NCBI RefSeq assembly: GCF_000769915.1
Contig: NZ_JRLV01000016.1
Coordinates: 62,001 to 126,000 of the forward strand
From: Flavobacterium beibuense F44-8
GTDB lineage: Bacteria > Bacteroidota > Bacteroidia > Flavobacteriales > Flavobacteriaceae
Direction of reading: 5' to 3'
DNA: 64,000 nucleotides
Shown here one piece after another: positions 62,258 to 64,000 of this stretch (position 1 is the first letter of the stretch; every line of letters begins with the position of its first letter). The position numbers and the translations under genes are program-made. Below the pieces are notes generated by a model, which worked only from the letters and a program-made list of their open reading frames with translations, did not search any database and was not told where the DNA came from.

Positions 62258-63295
62258 ATGAAAAAACATTTGTTAATATTACTGACCTTATTCTCTGTTG
62301 CTGCAGCAACGGCGCAATCTCGCGGACTTAAAATCGCCTATATAGACATGGACTATATACTGGAAAAAGTACCCGACTATGCCGAAGCTAAAAACCAACT
62401 TGAGCTTAAAGCTCAAAAATGGAAGCAGGAACTGGAACAGAAAAGAAATGATATTAATAAATTAAAAGAAAGCCTTGAAACCGAAAAACCTCTTTTAACC
62501 AAAGAGCTTATTGAGGAAAGAGAAGAAGAAATTAAGTTTCTTGAAAACGATCTTATAGAATATCAGCAAAAACGATTTGGCCCTAATGGTGATCTTATCA
62601 CCCAAAAGGCAGTACTTGTGAAACCGGTACAGGATCAGGTATTCAATATCGTTCAGGATTTAGCCGAGTCAAGAAACTACGACTTTATATTCGACAAGTC
62701 TTCAGACTTGACTATGCTGTTCTCTGCCAAGAGGCACGATATAAGCGACTTCGTTATCAGAAGAATAACAAGAGCTGCCAAAAGAGAAAAATTAAGTGGC
62801 AAAGAGCTTAAACAACTGGAAGAAATGGAAAAACAGGAAGAGCTTGAAGCCGACCCTGAATACCAGGACAGACAGAAAAAAATTGAAGACCGAAAAGCTG
62901 AAAGAGAAAGACTAATCGAGGAAAGAAGAAAAGCTCAGGAAGAAAAAAGAAGACAATACGAAGAAAGAAGAGAGCAGCTGAAAAAAGAAAGAGAAGCTAA
63001 AAGAAACGGAGTTAAAGCTGATAATGAAACTACAGAGGGAGCTGACAGAGAAAATACTTCTGAAAGACCCGCATCTACCAGTAGAGAAGATGCTGTTAAA
63101 GCTGCAAGAGAAGAAAGGGAAAGAAAGCTTGAGGAAAGAAAAAAACAAATTGAAGAACGTAAACAACAAATATTAGAACAAAGAGAAGCTGCAAAAAAAG
63201 CCCGTGAAGAGCAACGTAATAAAAATACGGAGCAGCAGGAGAACGAAGAGGAAAATAATGATTCAACTCCGCAGGAGGAAAATAACCAAGGATAA
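62258..63295 (+). CDS. OmpH/Skp-family periplasmic chaperone with long charged C-terminal extension
   Basis: A 345-residue protein. The signal peptide (1-19, ends TAQ) is followed by the Skp domain: LKIAYIDMDYILEKVPDYAEAKNQLE, a coiled-coil tentacle, and the returning strand YDFIFDKSSDLTMLFS. After about residue 170 comes an extension absent from normal ~170-residue Skp: continuous coiled-coil rich in K, E, R and Q, broken by ADNETTEGADRENTSERPASTS-type linker. It sits between bamA and a second, short Skp, so both probably serve BamA. The extension's role is unknown. Confidence 0.88.
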   Translation: MKKHLLILLTLFSVAAATAQSRGLKIAYIDMDYILEKVPDYAEAKNQLELKAQKWKQELEQKRNDINKLKESLETEKPLLTKELIEEREEEIKFLENDLIEYQQKRFGPNGDLITQKAVLVKPVQDQVFNIVQDLAESRNYDFIFDKSSDLTMLFSAKRHDISDFVIRRITRAAKREKLSGKELKQLEEMEKQEELEADPEYQDRQKKIEDRKAERERLIEERRKAQEEKRRQYEERREQLKKEREAKRNGVKADNETTEGADRENTSERPASTSREDAVKAAREERERKLEERKKQIEERKQQILEQREAAKKAREEQRNKNTEQQENEEENNDSTPQEENNQG

Positions 63296-63324
63296 AAAAC
63301 TTAAAACAAAAATTAAAAACTTAA

Positions 63325-63837
63325 ATGATGAAACAATTAAAATCTTTATTAATCGCTGCTGTACTACTATTAGGACTTAGCCAAACTGCAACCGCACAGT
63401 CTAAAGTAGCACATATTGATGTATCAGAACTAATGAGCCAAATGCCGGAGATGAAAGCAGCTAATTCACAATTAGAACAATTAAGCAAATCATACGATAC
63501 AGAATACAGAACAATGGTACAGGAGTTTCAGGCTAAAATCAAAAAATATGATGCAGAAGCCGCTACAGCAGGAGATGCTCTAAACGAGACTCGCGCTAAA
63601 GAAGTTCAGGATCTTCAACAAAGAATCCAACAGTACCAACAAAATGCTACTAAAGAACTACAGGACAAACAAGAAGCTATCTATAAACCAATTCTTGAAA
63701 AATCAAGAAATGCTATCCAAAAAGTAGCAAGAGCTAAAGGTTACCTTTATGTACTTGATGCTTCTACAGGAAGCGGTGTTATTCTTGCTGACGGACCAGA
63801 CCTTATGGCTGACGTAAAAAAAGAATTAGGTTTCTAA
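63325..63837 (+). CDS. OmpH/Skp-family periplasmic chaperone, short form
   Basis: A 170-residue protein with a signal peptide (~1-25, ends TATAQ), then the Skp fold: SKVAHIDVSELMSQMPEMKAANSQLEQLSKSYD, an alpha-helical coiled-coil arm rich in Q, K and A, and a closing strand GYLYVLDASTGSGVILADGPDLM. Skp trimers carry unfolded outer-membrane proteins across the periplasm. It is 29 nt downstream of the extended paralog and is followed by a terminator. ATG codons at 63325 and 63328 are both possible; the difference is one residue. Confidence 0.92.
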   Translation: MMKQLKSLLIAAVLLLGLSQTATAQSKVAHIDVSELMSQMPEMKAANSQLEQLSKSYDTEYRTMVQEFQAKIKKYDAEAATAGDALNETRAKEVQDLQQRIQQYQQNATKELQDKQEAIYKPILEKSRNAIQKVARAKGYLYVLDASTGSGVILADGPDLMADVKKELGF

Positions 63838-63860
63838 TAAAAACATCATTTCTATACTTT

Positions 63861-63893
63861 AAAAAACGGCTCAAAAATTTGAGCCGTTTTTTT
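63861..63893 (+). terminator. Terminator of the bamA-ompH cluster
   Basis: Stem AAAAAACGGCTCAA / TTGAGCCGTTTTTT with a 4-nt loop and long T run. It runs straight into the -7 box of murI. Confidence 0.9.
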
Positions 63894-63900
63894 ATATTTG
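63893..63900 (+). promoter_or_regulatory. Probable -7 element of murI
   Basis: TATATTTG matches TAnnTTTG, ending only 4 nt before the murI ATG. If used, transcription would start at or near the start codon. Confidence 0.4.
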
Positions 63901-63904
63901 TTAA

Positions 63905-64000
63905 ATGAATAAAAGCACAAACCCTATAGGCTTATTCGACTCTGGTGTGGGAGGCACTTCCATATGGAGAGAAATTCATAATATACTCCCAAGCGAAAAC
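63905..64000 (+). CDS. murI: Glutamate racemase MurI, 3' end beyond the window
   Basis: Makes D-glutamate for peptidoglycan. Only the first 32 codons are present; the opening [15 protein letters not shown] carries the family's DSG-V-GG motif with the catalytic aspartate. The start ATG at 63905 follows a terminator and a promoter-like box. The gene closes the conserved bamA-ompH-ompH-murI order. The call is firm despite the small fragment. Confidence 0.9.
   Translation, partial: MNKSTNPIGLFDSGVGGTSIWREIHNILPSEN

Noticed and set aside
1..64000. CRISPR array, insertion sequence or rRNA operon
   Set aside because: No regularly spaced repeats, transposase motifs or rRNA sequence were seen on reading the window.

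Overview
The window is a stretch of chromosome from a flavobacterium (Bacteroidota, Flavobacteriaceae, Flavobacterium-like). The evidence is AT-rich coding DNA; promoters of the Bacteroidota type (TTG, 17-23 nt, TAnnTTTG); a gliding/type IX secretion C-terminal sorting domain and the T9SS protein PorG; an S46 dipeptidyl-peptidase; a fused folK-deoxynucleoside kinase; and the order CBS protein-nadK-porG-uppS-bamA-ompH-ompH-murI. Most of the window is ordinary core genome. Both ends cut genes: the 5' end of a pruA-like gene is missing on the left, and only the first 32 codons of murI are present on the right.

Region 1-12.9 kb: proline catabolism (pruA), rsmG, a membrane fatty acid desaturase, an aspartate aminotransferase, purT, a DUF4878 lipoprotein paired with a membrane-anchored permuted papain-like protein, a two-component system followed by a Usp-like protein and a bestrophin channel, then fabD and an HdeD-like membrane protein. 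The control regions around the two-component system carry a palindrome overlapping the promoter and an OmpR/PhoB-type direct repeat.

Region 13-28.9 kb: an unusual SF2 helicase with a transmembrane hairpin, a lipoprotein, an envelope-sugar operon (DegT aminotransferase, small membrane protein, galE) divergent from waaA-GNAT, a Crp-like regulator with an AhpD-like protein, a DPP11-type peptidase, a repetitive Glu/Ala-rich mini-lipoprotein, an NPP1/Vps62-like lipoprotein, an exported intradiol dioxygenase lipoprotein and a pirin-like protein.

Region 29.1-32.2 kb: a conspicuously AT-rich, solitary KAP-family P-loop NTPase with N-terminal membrane segments, placed directly beside a tRNA-Gly/tRNA-Leu pair. 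This is the best candidate here for accessory (possibly defence) DNA.

Region 32.3-64 kb: mutS, a TrmH-family methyltransferase, a C-type-lectin T9SS cargo protein, folK-dNK, sppA, two AsmA-like proteins, DUF2797 divergent from a GH3-family enzyme, a mini-lipoprotein, clpX/clpP/tig, a holin-4_2-like membrane protein, a fadL-SGNH lipoprotein operon, pdxJ with an alpha/beta hydrolase, and the nadK-to-murI outer-membrane biogenesis cluster. No CRISPR array, insertion sequence, integrase or rRNA gene was seen. All functional calls are by eye from motifs and family knowledge; no database search was run.
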